Assembly: GCA_018985225.1 (NCBI GenBank) | Contig: JADGIF010000122.1 | Coordinates: 1 to 18,806 of the forward strand | Reading direction: 5' to 3' | Length of the DNA stretch: 18,806 bases | DNA from: Amoeboradix gromovi | Taxonomy: Eukaryota; Sanchytriomycota; Sanchytriomycetes; Sanchytriales; Sanchytriaceae | Part shown: piece by piece, positions 7,519 to 15,631 of the stretch | Numbering within the stretch: position 1 is the first letter of the stretch | How the letters are laid out: each line of letters begins with the position of its first letter | Made by a program: the position numbers and the translations under genes | The notes under the pieces: generated by a model | The model's input: only the letters and a program-made list of their open reading frames with translations | Databases searched by the model: none | What the model was told of the DNA's origin: nothing

Positions 7519-7992
7519 TTACTCTTCTTTGCCAACTTGATTTTTAGCACTGTTCAGTAAGCATTGAACTTGCTGAAGACTGCTACAATATGCACTCACA
7601 TCTCTATCTACATTTGTGTAACAATGTCACTTGCGCCAACAGGACCTGTACTTGATTGCTGAGTTCGGCCATAATTGCAATCATTCCGGTGAAGTTGTGA
7701 CGCTCTTTGGATGATCCTAACTCAGAAACAAGCAATTGAGATATATTTTTACAAGCTAAAAACACTAGCTTCTTGCTTTGTACACTACACAGCCCTTAAC
7801 CTCGTTTAATGCATTTCATGTTCGCATCTAATGCCTTTCTAAAAACCATCTCTGTATACCAAATCGGCATTTACTGATTCTTTGCTACTGGTAATGGTTT
7901 TAGAATTAATTCAGTTGTCTGACTAAATTTATTATAGAGCTTCAACGCTTTCTATTCTATTTCCCTCTTACTGACATCCAGTCTAGCTTCAT
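7519..7992 (-). CDS. Candidate six-exon small coiled-coil protein with ultra-short introns
   Basis: Proposed minus-strand exons: 7992-7972, 7951-7875, 7838-7801, 7755-7631, 7607-7600 and 7579-7519 (TAA), coding about 109 residues in one frame. The introns are 20, 36, 45, 23 and 20 nt; donors are GTAAGA, GTAAAT, GTTAAG, GTGACA and GTGAGT, and every acceptor ends in AG. Pieces read naturally as helical protein: KALKLYNKFSQTTELILKPL, NISQLLVSELGSSKERHNF, AIMAELSNQVQVLLAQ and LQQVQCLLNSAKNQVGKEE. Joining over the 8-nt microexon keeps a leucine/isoleucine heptad running, as expected of a coiled coil. The family is unknown. Skipping the microexon by one 51-54 nt intron would also keep the frame. 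The long open exons support coding; the exact small introns are inferred. Confidence 0.42.
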
Positions 7993-8040
7993 ATAACCCT
8001 ACTTATGTGGAAAACAACAGCAAACTTATTCCACAAAGTC

Positions 8041-8541
8041 ATGCAAGATTCATTGCGTAAAAGATATTAATATGCCAACCAAGATCAGAAGATATCGACT
8101 TTAATTGAAGGAGCTTATTATGATTACAAAAACTACTTCGTTATGCAAACGTACCAGAATTCTGTGGTATCTTATAAACACGGTTTTATTTCTTCCCGTC
8201 TATGAAAAATGACTCAAAATCACTCCAGCCAAAGTATAACAAACTGAAGACATCGAAAACGATACCGCATGTCATTCTCTACCGGAACTATCAGGTCTCC
8301 CCGAACTCTAGCAATGAGATTCCTGTACCGTTTGCAGGGCGTTCAAGAATCTCTTGATGTTTCCACATTTTTCTCAAAATAGAATATCTTGTTGAAAAAA
8401 AACAGTCTTGAAAGACAACCCGATGCTATGTCTCGGGACTTCCCTGGCACTATAAATACTGAAGACACTGTAAGACGTCGTTTACAACCGGATAGAGAAA
8501 TCGTGAACACATGCATCCTATTAACCCTCCTTGAGATATAA
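8041..8541 (+). CDS. Weak candidate spliced gene, divergent from 7519-7992
   Basis: Exons 8041-8056, 8084-8166, 8229-8324 and 8383-8541 can be joined in frame into about 117 residues, with introns of 27, 62 and 58 nt. The 27-nt intron has donor GTAAAA, a TTAAT branch-like site and acceptor CCAAG. Coding-like pieces are ISTLIEGAYYDYKNYFVMQ, KTIPHVILYRNYQVSPNSS and LERQPDAMSRDFPGTINTE. Bases in exon 3 are richer in G+C than the flanks. Start codons of this and the minus-strand candidate would be 48 bp apart, in keeping with the tight divergent pair at 13.6 kb. No family is recognised. A 76-codon minus-strand frame overlaps the last exon, and a decayed gene is equally possible. Confidence 0.22.
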
Positions 8542-8944
8542 AAGCGTGTGCTATCACTGTAACTCAGTGGCATCCACTGCAGTTTTCTCTCTAAAAGCTA
8601 GGACTCTTGATGAGGCAAGATATAAAAAAATTGAATTTTATGAAGGCAAGAAATAAAATATAAAACTTAGCGCATCACATTAACGAATATTGATTTGTGA
8701 AAAATCGATGTGCCATCAGGAAATTACGCTTTAAATTCTCTTTCTTGCCTATTCCTGATTTTAATGGTGATAAAACCCTTTGCAGGTTGATCCGCTTTCA
8801 TAGATACAGGTTCCGTAAAGCAGCTTTGATCAATTAGCAACCAATACTTTGAAAATGGGGCCTTGGGCAGATCAAAACTGCAAAAGAATTAATTTATCCT
8901 GTCAATAGCGATTTACTAAAAAAGACATTAAAGCCAAAAAATAA
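8542..8944. other. Gap with one minus-strand coding-like patch (8725-8888)
   Basis: On the minus strand 54 codons are open from 8888 to a TAA at 8725. They read FDLPKAPFSKYWLLIDQ, then FTEPVSMKADQPAKGFITIK, and end NRQEREFKA. TTTTGCAG lies directly before the FDL part (acceptor AG at 8878-8879), so this looks like a terminal exon. No matching upstream exon could be placed, because REV1 coding sequence ends 57 bp further upstream at 8945. It could be a relic, an alternative 3' exon of the REV1 transcript, or chance. Elsewhere I see only a perfect 6-bp-stem hairpin (8565-8579) and TATAAA motifs near 8447 and 8536. Confidence 0.3.
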
Positions 8945-11041
8945 TCAGGTCGATCTGTCATTGCAACTAACATATCTGTTTTGAATCTTCAAATTGACTT
9001 CTCTCCATATGTCCTTAAACTCATTGCTCCATTTTCTAAAAGCTGTCAAATATTTCACTAACTTCATTATCTCAGTTGCAAAATCAGAATATCCCGATTC
9101 TACAAGTTCATTCAGATAATGCTCCACGTCTAGTTTGTCCTGTACATCCGGGGGCCCTTTATCTTGCCTATTTATAATCCACTCCCTAATTTTATCTAGA
9201 ATTGCTTTACGATCTCTGATATTATTAAAACCTGGCATTTCCCGTACTTTATCAAATTGTTTAGTATTTCCTCTCGCCCTTTTTAATTTCTGCAGGAGCC
9301 CGTTCTCATTTTGTTCTCTTTTCCAGTTGTGGTATACTTCTAGCTGAAGTGATGAGGGTAACTCATCATAAATACTCTTATTAACGGAATTGAAGAATTC
9401 CTGGTTTATTGATTTCTTCACATTTTTATTATCAAATTCAAACTTGGTGTTAAAATTCGTTTCCAATTGCAGTTGTAGCAGCTGAATACCTACACCTCTT
9501 AGATCACATATAGCGCTGTTGTACTTATCTGCTAGCAATGTTACATGCTTTAAAATTGTTTTGAAATCATTGGTTGTAGGAAATGTAGCTACAAATGACA
9601 CAGTGTCACATATTCCATGTCCTAGATACTTCGTAGGATTCACTGGCTGTCCCGGTTGTCTCACCATCAACTTTAACGCACATTTTGCACATAATGAATT
9701 TGAGCTTACCAACCTTTCGACCACCTGAGCAGCTAGTCCATTTAAAAACTCAATAAAGTCTTGCTTTACTGTAAATCGTATTCCCCAATTTATTTCGGCA
9801 GATACACTTTGCCTCTCATCCTTAATACTATTAAGAGATCTTTTATCAATTCCACGTAACATTTCATACATAGTGTGCCCTTTATTCTTTCCAAAGTGAA
9901 GCTGTAGATATTCTGAATCTTTTTTGATCAAATCACCACAATTTAGAATTCCCAAGTCCTTCATTGTCTTGCACATCTTCCAACCTACGCCCGGCAAAAC
10001 ATCCGGGCTATAGTCCTGAAGTACAGATTGTATTTTATCTTGTGATAAATAATATTCACCACAAGGTTTAGCCTTTTTAGTGGCAATTCGAGCTAAAATT
10101 TTATTATGACCTATTCCAGCAGATGCTTCTATTTTTATCTTGTTGAATACTTTCAGCCTCAAGTTGTTGATGTATGCAACGGCGTCCATTTCGTCTTCCA
10201 CGAAATTAGATATGTCTATAAAAGCCTCATCACAAGATATTGCCTCAATTTCATCGCAGTTGGCAATTAAAAGAGAGTAAAAATCTTTTGAAATTGAGCG
10301 GTATCTGTCAAAATCATATGGCAAGACAACTAGACTCGGGCACATCCGTTTTGCAGCGCCGAGATGCATTCCGTTTTTAATGGCAAATTCACGAGCTACA
10401 TAATTGCAGCAAGCAATGTCTGCAGAACTGGATTCGACATTTGATCCGTGGCTAACTGCAACGGGGCAATTTGCATATTGGGGGTAGTTTAACAAAGACG
10501 CAGAAACAAAAAAGGCGTCTAAATCAATGTGAGCTATGAATGTTTTTTTTTTCAAATTGGGCTTAAAAACTAGTCCAGAGCACCAATTTTTTAATTCTTC
10601 CTTCCATAAAGATAGATAATGTAACCTGGAATGCTGATAGAAGTCTCTAATAAATGCAGTAGACCCATTTTTAAACAACTCATAATTTTGATATTTCAAA
10701 ACTTTGCTGCTATTGATAGAGTCTGTTATAAATGAAGATCTGACAACAATCTTGTCTTTCCACATTTGTTTTTTAGATTCGGACAGTTCCTCTGCAATGA
10801 AAAAATCAACAGAGTTCAATCTATACTGCTCATATTTGCCACCGTTGGTCAAAATTAGCATTTTTAACTCTTTAAATGGGGGCGAGGTATCGCCGTTTAT
10901 GTGAAATGTTAAGTTCTCAAAAATTCTAGATTCTAACTCGATATGGTTGTTTTGGTAATTAAGCTTTTCAATCTTGTTGTTCATATACACATTGAATTCA
11001 CCATACTGAGGTACTGTAGTTTTTGGCTTCTGCTCAATCAT
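8945..11041 (-). CDS. REV1: DNA repair polymerase Rev1 (Y-family deoxycytidyl transferase)
   Basis: 698-residue translesion polymerase. The family inserts dCMP opposite abasic sites and damaged guanine and scaffolds polymerase zeta. Domains in order: a BRCT-like region (about 38-122); the Rev1 N-digit with HSRLHYLSLWKEELKNW (137-153); palm motif HIDLDAFF (171-178) with metal ligand Asp173; SCDEAFIDI with Asp271-Glu272; and thumb and little finger to about residue 530. One ubiquitin-binding motif follows at about 556-573 (ELPSSLQLEVYHNWK), then the C-terminal helical Rev1 domain (about 605-690) that in other species binds Rev7 and inserter polymerases. The protein is short relative to human (1251) because linkers are reduced and only one UBM is evident. 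It starts 74 bp after the stop of the upstream ATIC gene. Confidence 0.95.
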   Translation of the reverse strand: MIEQKPKTTVPQYGEFNVYMNNKIEKLNYQNNHIELESRIFENLTFHINGDTSPPFKELKMLILTNGGKYEQYRLNSVDFFIAEELSESKKQMWKDKIVVRSSFITDSINSSKVLKYQNYELFKNGSTAFIRDFYQHSRLHYLSLWKEELKNWCSGLVFKPNLKKKTFIAHIDLDAFFVSASLLNYPQYANCPVAVSHGSNVESSSADIACCNYVAREFAIKNGMHLGAAKRMCPSLVVLPYDFDRYRSISKDFYSLLIANCDEIEAISCDEAFIDISNFVEDEMDAVAYINNLRLKVFNKIKIEASAGIGHNKILARIATKKAKPCGEYYLSQDKIQSVLQDYSPDVLPGVGWKMCKTMKDLGILNCGDLIKKDSEYLQLHFGKNKGHTMYEMLRGIDKRSLNSIKDERQSVSAEINWGIRFTVKQDFIEFLNGLAAQVVERLVSSNSLCAKCALKLMVRQPGQPVNPTKYLGHGICDTVSFVATFPTTNDFKTILKHVTLLADKYNSAICDLRGVGIQLLQLQLETNFNTKFEFDNKNVKKSINQEFFNSVNKSIYDELPSSLQLEVYHNWKREQNENGLLQKLKRARGNTKQFDKVREMPGFNNIRDRKAILDKIREWIINRQDKGPPDVQDKLDVEHYLNELVESGYSDFATEIMKLVKYLTAFRKWSNEFKDIWREVNLKIQNRYVSCNDRST

Positions 11042-11115
11042 TCAACGGATAGAGTTCCTAATCCGTGTTTTCAAACAAACCTAAAATAAAAAAATGAGTA
11101 TTGCTTATTGTTTAT

Positions 11116-12867
11116 TTAATGATGAAATAGCCTAGTATTTGTAAAGCAATAGGTCATGTTAAATTCATTCGCTCTTTTGATAATTTGACTATCTTGTACA
11201 CTTCCACCTGGCGCACTAATATACTTCACTCCACTCTTAGCAGCTCTCTCCACATTATCATAAAATGGAAAGAAGGCGTCTGAGCTTAATGCAACATTGC
11301 GCATATGTTGCAGAAATTCGATTTTTTCAATCTCATTTAATTTCTGTGGAACCTGTTCAAAATTGGTTAAAGCAGCTTCAGAATTAAAATCCAAAAGTCC
11401 CTCAATGTACTGATCAATCGCATTCGACTTATCAGCTCTCTTTGTTCCTTTTTTGAATTTTAATCCCAAAACCTTCGGGTGACGTCTTAACCACCAATTA
11501 TCAGCTTTACTACCTGCTAATCTTGTACAGTGAATTCTAGATTGTTGTCCTGCTCCTAAACCAATAACCATACCATCATATGCATAGCAAACTGAGTTGG
11601 ACTGAGTGTACTTCAATGCAATTGTTGCCACAGTCAAGTCTGTAATAGCACTTGACGGCAACTCTTTAGATTGAGACACAATTTCAGAAAACGTTGATGG
11701 CTCAATTTCGACGGTGTTTCTTTTTTGCTTCAAATTGATGCCATAAACTTGCCTCTGTTCAAATAACTGAGGTTCGTAATACGGATCCATTTGCAAAATG
11801 CAGTATTTTCCATTTTTTTTCTTTTTCAACATCTCTAATGCATCGGCTGAGTACCCTGGCGCAATTATACCATCACTTACTTCACGAGATATAATGAAAG
11901 CAGTTTCGATATCACATTCATCACTTAACGCTATAAAGTCACCAAAGGAAGACATTCTGTCTCCACCTCGAGCTCTAGCATAGGCGCTCGCCAAAGGTGT
12001 AAGATGGACATTCTCAACCATGTAAATTTTGCGATCTTCATCGCTCAGCTCTTTTGCGATAGCCACTCCTGCAGGAGATACATGCTTAAATGAAGCAGAT
12101 GAGGCTTTTCCTGTTGCCTTCTTTAGCTCCTTAACTAGTGGCCATGCATTCAATGCATCCAACAAGTTAATGTAGCCAGGACTACCATTAAGTACCTTGA
12201 ATGGCAGAGCGTTGCTTTTTACGTAAACACTGGCTGGTGTCTGATGTGGATTAGCACCATACCTTAAAGATAGCAAGGACTGTGGCTCACCATACAGTTC
12301 TCTAAAATAGTACGAAATAGCTTCATCGTACTCGGCAGTATGGGAAAACGCTTTTAAAGCAAGTTTTTGACGAACACCCAGAGATACCGTGCCATCTTTA
12401 TCTAATTGGTCTGCAACAATATTGTAATCTTGAGGATTACAAATAACTGTAACTCTTTCATGGTTCTTCGCACCGGCACGTAATAATGTAACTCCCCCAA
12501 TGTCGATTTGCTCCATAGCATCAGAGAAGCTGACATTTTCTTTTGAAATGGTCTTTTGAAAAGGATACAAATTACAAACAACAAAGTCAATACGGTCATA
12601 TCCTCGTTGTCTTAAATCAGATATGTCACTTTCAATATTTCTAGCCAAAATTCCACCATGGACTGCAGGGTGAAGAGTTTTTACTCGTCCTCCGAGCATT
12701 TCTGGAGCCTGAGTAATTTCTGCAACATCCTCTACTTCTAAACCTGCGTCTCTAAGCTGTTTCGCTGTGCCGCCGCTGGCTACAAGTCTGCAAAATTTGC
12801 TTAATCTCTTTGCAAACTCTACTAGGTTAGTCTTATCTGACACAGACAATAGGGCGATTTGTTTCAT
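11116..12867 (-). CDS. ADE17: Bifunctional AICAR transformylase/IMP cyclohydrolase
   Basis: 583 residues, full length for ATIC/Ade16/Ade17/PurH. It carries out the last two steps of de novo purine synthesis in the cytosol: formylation of AICAR with 10-formyl-tetrahydrofolate and ring closure to IMP. The N-terminal MGS-like cyclohydrolase domain (1-195) shows [47 protein letters not shown] and NLYPF. The transformylase domain contains LRYGANPHQ (201-209) and the catalytic Lys261-His262 in [11 protein letters not shown]. It ends in TNTRLFHH, the usual C-terminus. The stop codon TAA overlaps AATAAA (minus strand, 11111-11116), so the 3' untranslated region is probably minimal. The gene lies 63 bp downstream of ureF on the same strand. 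Confidence 0.97.
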   Translation of the reverse strand: MKQIALLSVSDKTNLVEFAKRLSKFCRLVASGGTAKQLRDAGLEVEDVAEITQAPEMLGGRVKTLHPAVHGGILARNIESDISDLRQRGYDRIDFVVCNLYPFQKTISKENVSFSDAMEQIDIGGVTLLRAGAKNHERVTVICNPQDYNIVADQLDKDGTVSLGVRQKLALKAFSHTAEYDEAISYYFRELYGEPQSLLSLRYGANPHQTPASVYVKSNALPFKVLNGSPGYINLLDALNAWPLVKELKKATGKASSASFKHVSPAGVAIAKELSDEDRKIYMVENVHLTPLASAYARARGGDRMSSFGDFIALSDECDIETAFIISREVSDGIIAPGYSADALEMLKKKKNGKYCILQMDPYYEPQLFEQRQVYGINLKQKRNTVEIEPSTFSEIVSQSKELPSSAITDLTVATIALKYTQSNSVCYAYDGMVIGLGAGQQSRIHCTRLAGSKADNWWLRRHPKVLGLKFKKGTKRADKSNAIDQYIEGLLDFNSEAALTNFEQVPQKLNEIEKIEFLQHMRNVALSSDAFFPFYDNVERAAKSGVKYISAPGGSVQDSQIIKRANEFNMTYCFTNTRLFHH

Positions 12868-12930
12868 GGGAAAGACTCACACAATCTTTTTTCAATGGTT
12901 GTTATCAAATTTACAAAAAAATTTATTCAC

Positions 12931-13623
12931 TTAGTTCATAAATAGCTTCGTATTCAGCACAACATGAAGCCCTTGATATATGTCCAACGCAGAGTTAAGT
13001 TGGTTAACGTTTGGGTTATCTAGCAAATCAGACAGAGATGTATCCGGACTCTTCAGAGTCATTGCTACAAGTTCTTCAATCAATGGTTCCTGCTTGACCA
13101 TGAAAAGTTGAGAATGATATGCATCCATAACATCCAGCCTCACAGCAGCATTTACCACACCTTTTAAAAAAAAGAGTAAAAAGAGAAACAAAGCATCCCT
13201 CTTGGATAAACCATACTGTTTTGCAAAGATACCAAATATACAAGGCATGTATGGGTGCAAACCGTTGTCAAACTCCCCTCTGAGGGTGTGAATGTAATGT
13301 TTGCTATCCTTGAAAAAACATTTACACACGGACAAATAGTAAGATTTGCCTTGTTTTCTAGAACTGTTTAATTTTACGTCATTGATATTTAGTATGGAAT
13401 ATGCATATGACAATTCTACCAAAAAAGCCAGCTTTTCGCTATTATCAAATGCCATCGATACGAACGGCAGCTCAGTTCCAGACTGCTTTAATAAATCGAT
13501 TATAAACGGTTCTAATTCAGCTATACTTCCAATGTTTTTCATAACCTCTACGCCATTGGAAAAGCAAAAACCGCCGCTGGGAAAGGCAGAATCGCTTAAA
13601 TAATACATTATCGTAGAGCTCAT
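12931..13623 (-). CDS. ureF: Urease accessory protein UreF
   Basis: 230 residues. UreF acts with UreD/UreH and UreG to load nickel into urease and serves as activator of the UreG GTPase. The N-terminal signature YLSDSAFPSGGFCFSNGVE (8-26) corresponds to the family's LSDSALPTGSFAHSxGLE. A helical body follows with GLHPYMPCIFGIFAKQYGL (121-139) and a hydrophobic helix FLLFFLKGVVNAAVRLDV, which match conserved UreF regions. Presence of UreF implies that the organism has a nickel urease; no other urease gene is in the window. AATAAA follows the stop (minus strand, 12922-12927). The start codon lies back-to-back with the BAR-domain gene, so both must share a very short promoter. Confidence 0.9.
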   Translation of the reverse strand: MSSTIMYYLSDSAFPSGGFCFSNGVEVMKNIGSIAELEPFIIDLLKQSGTELPFVSMAFDNSEKLAFLVELSYAYSILNINDVKLNSSRKQGKSYYLSVCKCFFKDSKHYIHTLRGEFDNGLHPYMPCIFGIFAKQYGLSKRDALFLFLLFFLKGVVNAAVRLDVMDAYHSQLFMVKQEPLIEELVAMTLKSPDTSLSDLLDNPNVNQLNSALDIYQGLHVVLNTKLFMN

Positions 13624-13640
13624 GGTAAATTGTGAGAAAA

Positions 13641-14510
13641 ATGAATTTAGTCAATCTTTCGTATTCACAAAAGGCCTTTCTAACTTTCAAAACAATGAGT
13701 GGCTTTGTAAACATGATTAATCGTTCCCAACCAGATGAAATCTCTCGCTTTGTGAATAAGTTTCTACAAGATACTGAAAAGAACATGGAGATTATATCCA
13801 AAAATGTAGATACCATGGTAAATACAGAGAAAAAAACGCGAAAAAGAAATCTTCAATTCTCATCTGCTCTAAAAACGTCAGCAGATTCTGAGTTACCTCA
13901 GACTAGACTTGCACTTGCTGGAATCTCTGAAGCCATTCAAGATATTCAAGCTTATAGGAAAATAATGTATGATACTATAGAAGCCAGAGTCCAACAGCCT
14001 TTATCGCTTTATAAAACATTCGTTTCCAAGGCAAAAGATGATCTTAAGAGTAGAGAGTCTGCTAGGAAAAGGGAAAACGATAAACAGAATTTAATGGAGA
14101 AATTGAACATAAAAGAAAGTAATAGAGCAAAGCTTGCTAAAGGACATTTAGAATTGGCTGGCGCTAATCATGAGATGTTCCATACCTCACTAGCACTTGC
14201 AGAACACATTGATTCCTTAGAGGCGAAAAAGATTAGCGACGTTAGAGCAATTTTAAAAGATTATCTGACCATTCAAATGGAGTTTCATTGTCGATCAGTG
14301 GAAATACTAACAGATGCTGTGGGATTCCTTGAATCTTGTGAAATGGATAACGACATCGGCGAAATAAGAGAAAGAATGAGAACCATAGGACTTGGTGAAT
14401 ATAATGGGACGCCTGTTAGTAAATCTGTTTATTCCTACGCCAAGCACTTTTTGTCCAAGATACTTTTCCCATGTTCTTCATATTCCTGTTTTGTAACCCA
14501 CATACTTTGA
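13641..14510 (+). CDS. BAR-domain protein of the FAM92/CIBAR type
   Basis: A 289-residue frame from ATG 13641. A second ATG at 13695 in a good A-rich context (CAAAACAATG) would remove 18 residues. The middle resembles FAM92 (CIBAR), a membrane-curving BAR protein: [19 protein letters not shown] is followed by [20 protein letters not shown] and a basic helical stretch, then [19 protein letters not shown]. In animals these proteins bind Chibby at ciliary base membranes. Fungal roles are unclear; membrane binding is inferred. The last 25 codons lie antisense to the end of the ARP4 coding sequence, and the final Cys/Ser-rich tail ([12 protein letters not shown]) looks non-native. The true stop may lie behind an unrecognised short intron. 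The start-to-start distance to ureF is 17 bp, or 71 bp from the inner ATG. Confidence 0.75.
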   Translation: MNLVNLSYSQKAFLTFKTMSGFVNMINRSQPDEISRFVNKFLQDTEKNMEIISKNVDTMVNTEKKTRKRNLQFSSALKTSADSELPQTRLALAGISEAIQDIQAYRKIMYDTIEARVQQPLSLYKTFVSKAKDDLKSRESARKRENDKQNLMEKLNIKESNRAKLAKGHLELAGANHEMFHTSLALAEHIDSLEAKKISDVRAILKDYLTIQMEFHCRSVEILTDAVGFLESCEMDNDIGEIRERMRTIGLGEYNGTPVSKSVYSYAKHFLSKILFPCSSYSCFVTHIL

Positions 14511-15592
14511 AATGAATCACAAGATGCCAATATTGATCCTCCTATCCATGATCCAAATCTGCGCTCACTAGATTGGCTACCAGCGTACACTTTAACTTTT
14601 CCCTTCATTATACCACTCCTTTGTATCTCAGCCTAAATTAATATATGAAGTACTTCTAGCCGTTCTGCAAACCCATTTATCGATGATGTACCGCCTGTCA
14701 GTACAATATTACCAGGCAATAGATTTTTACATTCATTATCACACATGTCATAAGATGCTTGCACCATTTTTATAATCGACTGGTATTCCTGGTTTAGAGA
14801 AGATGGGTTAAATAAAAGGTCAGTTATAAAAGGTTCTTTGGTAAAAGACCTGTTATATCCATCAGGAAACTCAAATGGTCTACCTTGTTGCACTTGTACT
14901 GAATTAAAAGAATTTGAGGTGAAAACATGTTCCTTAAATACATGCATAATGTCCATTTGCAATTGCTTCTTCACTTTGTCATTAATCGCTATTTTTAGCC
15001 TATTTTCAGGATCAGGTAACTTTCCAGGTTCGAGAATAGGTTTTTTGTCAACAAGCAATGAAGGATACGGATCATATTGATATTCCTTTTTAAGATAGTC
15101 TAGCGCATACTGAGATAGAAATTCACCAGCTAGAGTAGATGTTTGCACACTATTCTTGACATGGTACCCTTCATGTACTGCACAAACTGTTGTTTGTTTA
15201 TGCCCTACATCAATTACCAAAGCGTTAGTTTTTGCAGCATGAAATGTGCTCAATACAGGTCTACAGCAAAAATACAAACAAGGTACTTGTTCAAACAACC
15301 TGTCCATTAATGCCACTCTTTCCTTTGTATTTGGTGCATCTGGTATCATAAGTGCGTGCTCGCTCATATCTAACCCCATATATCCGTACGCTTGATTTAA
15401 TAGTTCATCATAATCGTCTTCCTTGATCTCAATAGTTGACAATGGTTTAAATACGTTTCTCAATACCTTTTGCCCATCCGTGAACAGAGTAGATGGAGTC
15501 ACAAATGCAGGTAAATCGGTCCCAGCATGTCCAAATTTTGTCTCGTAACTTCCATGGTCAAATACTACCGCATTCCTCTCTACAAATGTCAT
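14435..15592 (-). CDS. ARP4: Actin-related protein Arp4 (BAF53 family), two exons
   Basis: Nuclear actin-related protein, in other fungi a subunit of NuA4, SWR1 and INO80. Exon 1 (15592-14654, 313 residues) starts [20 protein letters not shown], has the nucleotide-binding [14 protein letters not shown], and ends [20 protein letters not shown]. The open frame then stops, but exon 2 (14632-14435) continues exactly where actin does: [52 protein letters not shown], ending LDKKCLA. Without the 21 nt between them the alignment to actin needs no gap. Total length is 378 residues, near actin itself and without the large insert of yeast Arp4. The TSSI-G-ER form of the GGT motif favours Arp4 over actin. 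AATAAA follows the exon 2 stop by one base. The SPT6 stop is 39 bp upstream. Confidence 0.92.
14633..14653 (-). other. 21-nt spliceosomal intron in ARP4
   Basis: On the minus strand the segment starts GTACTTC, contains TATTAAT and ends TTTAG. It holds an in-frame TAG as its last three bases, so unspliced RNA would give a truncated protein. Removing precisely these 21 nt restores the actin family alignment without a gap (RLE joined to AEIQ, compared with RMQKEI in actin). The length is close to the smallest known for eukaryotic spliceosomal introns. Because 21 is divisible by three, the frame is the same on both sides. Confidence 0.9.
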
Positions 15593-15631
15593 TTAAACAA
15601 GGAGTAATTATTTTAATTTGTATTTATTGAG

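Noticed and set aside
8401-8541. ERQPDAMSRDF as an RNase H tail of a Ty3-type retrotransposon (compare ADALSR)
   Set aside because: Only a five-residue resemblance. No protease, reverse transcriptase or integrase motifs nearby and no long terminal repeats.
8343-8573. 76-codon minus-strand ORF starting MPLSYSDST
   Set aside because: Composition is unlike a structured protein, no family is seen, and the plus strand reads more naturally across the same bases.
13517-13816. 99-codon minus-strand ORF between ureF and the BAR gene
   Set aside because: It overlaps two genes supported by homology and has no family signature; it is a frame shadow.
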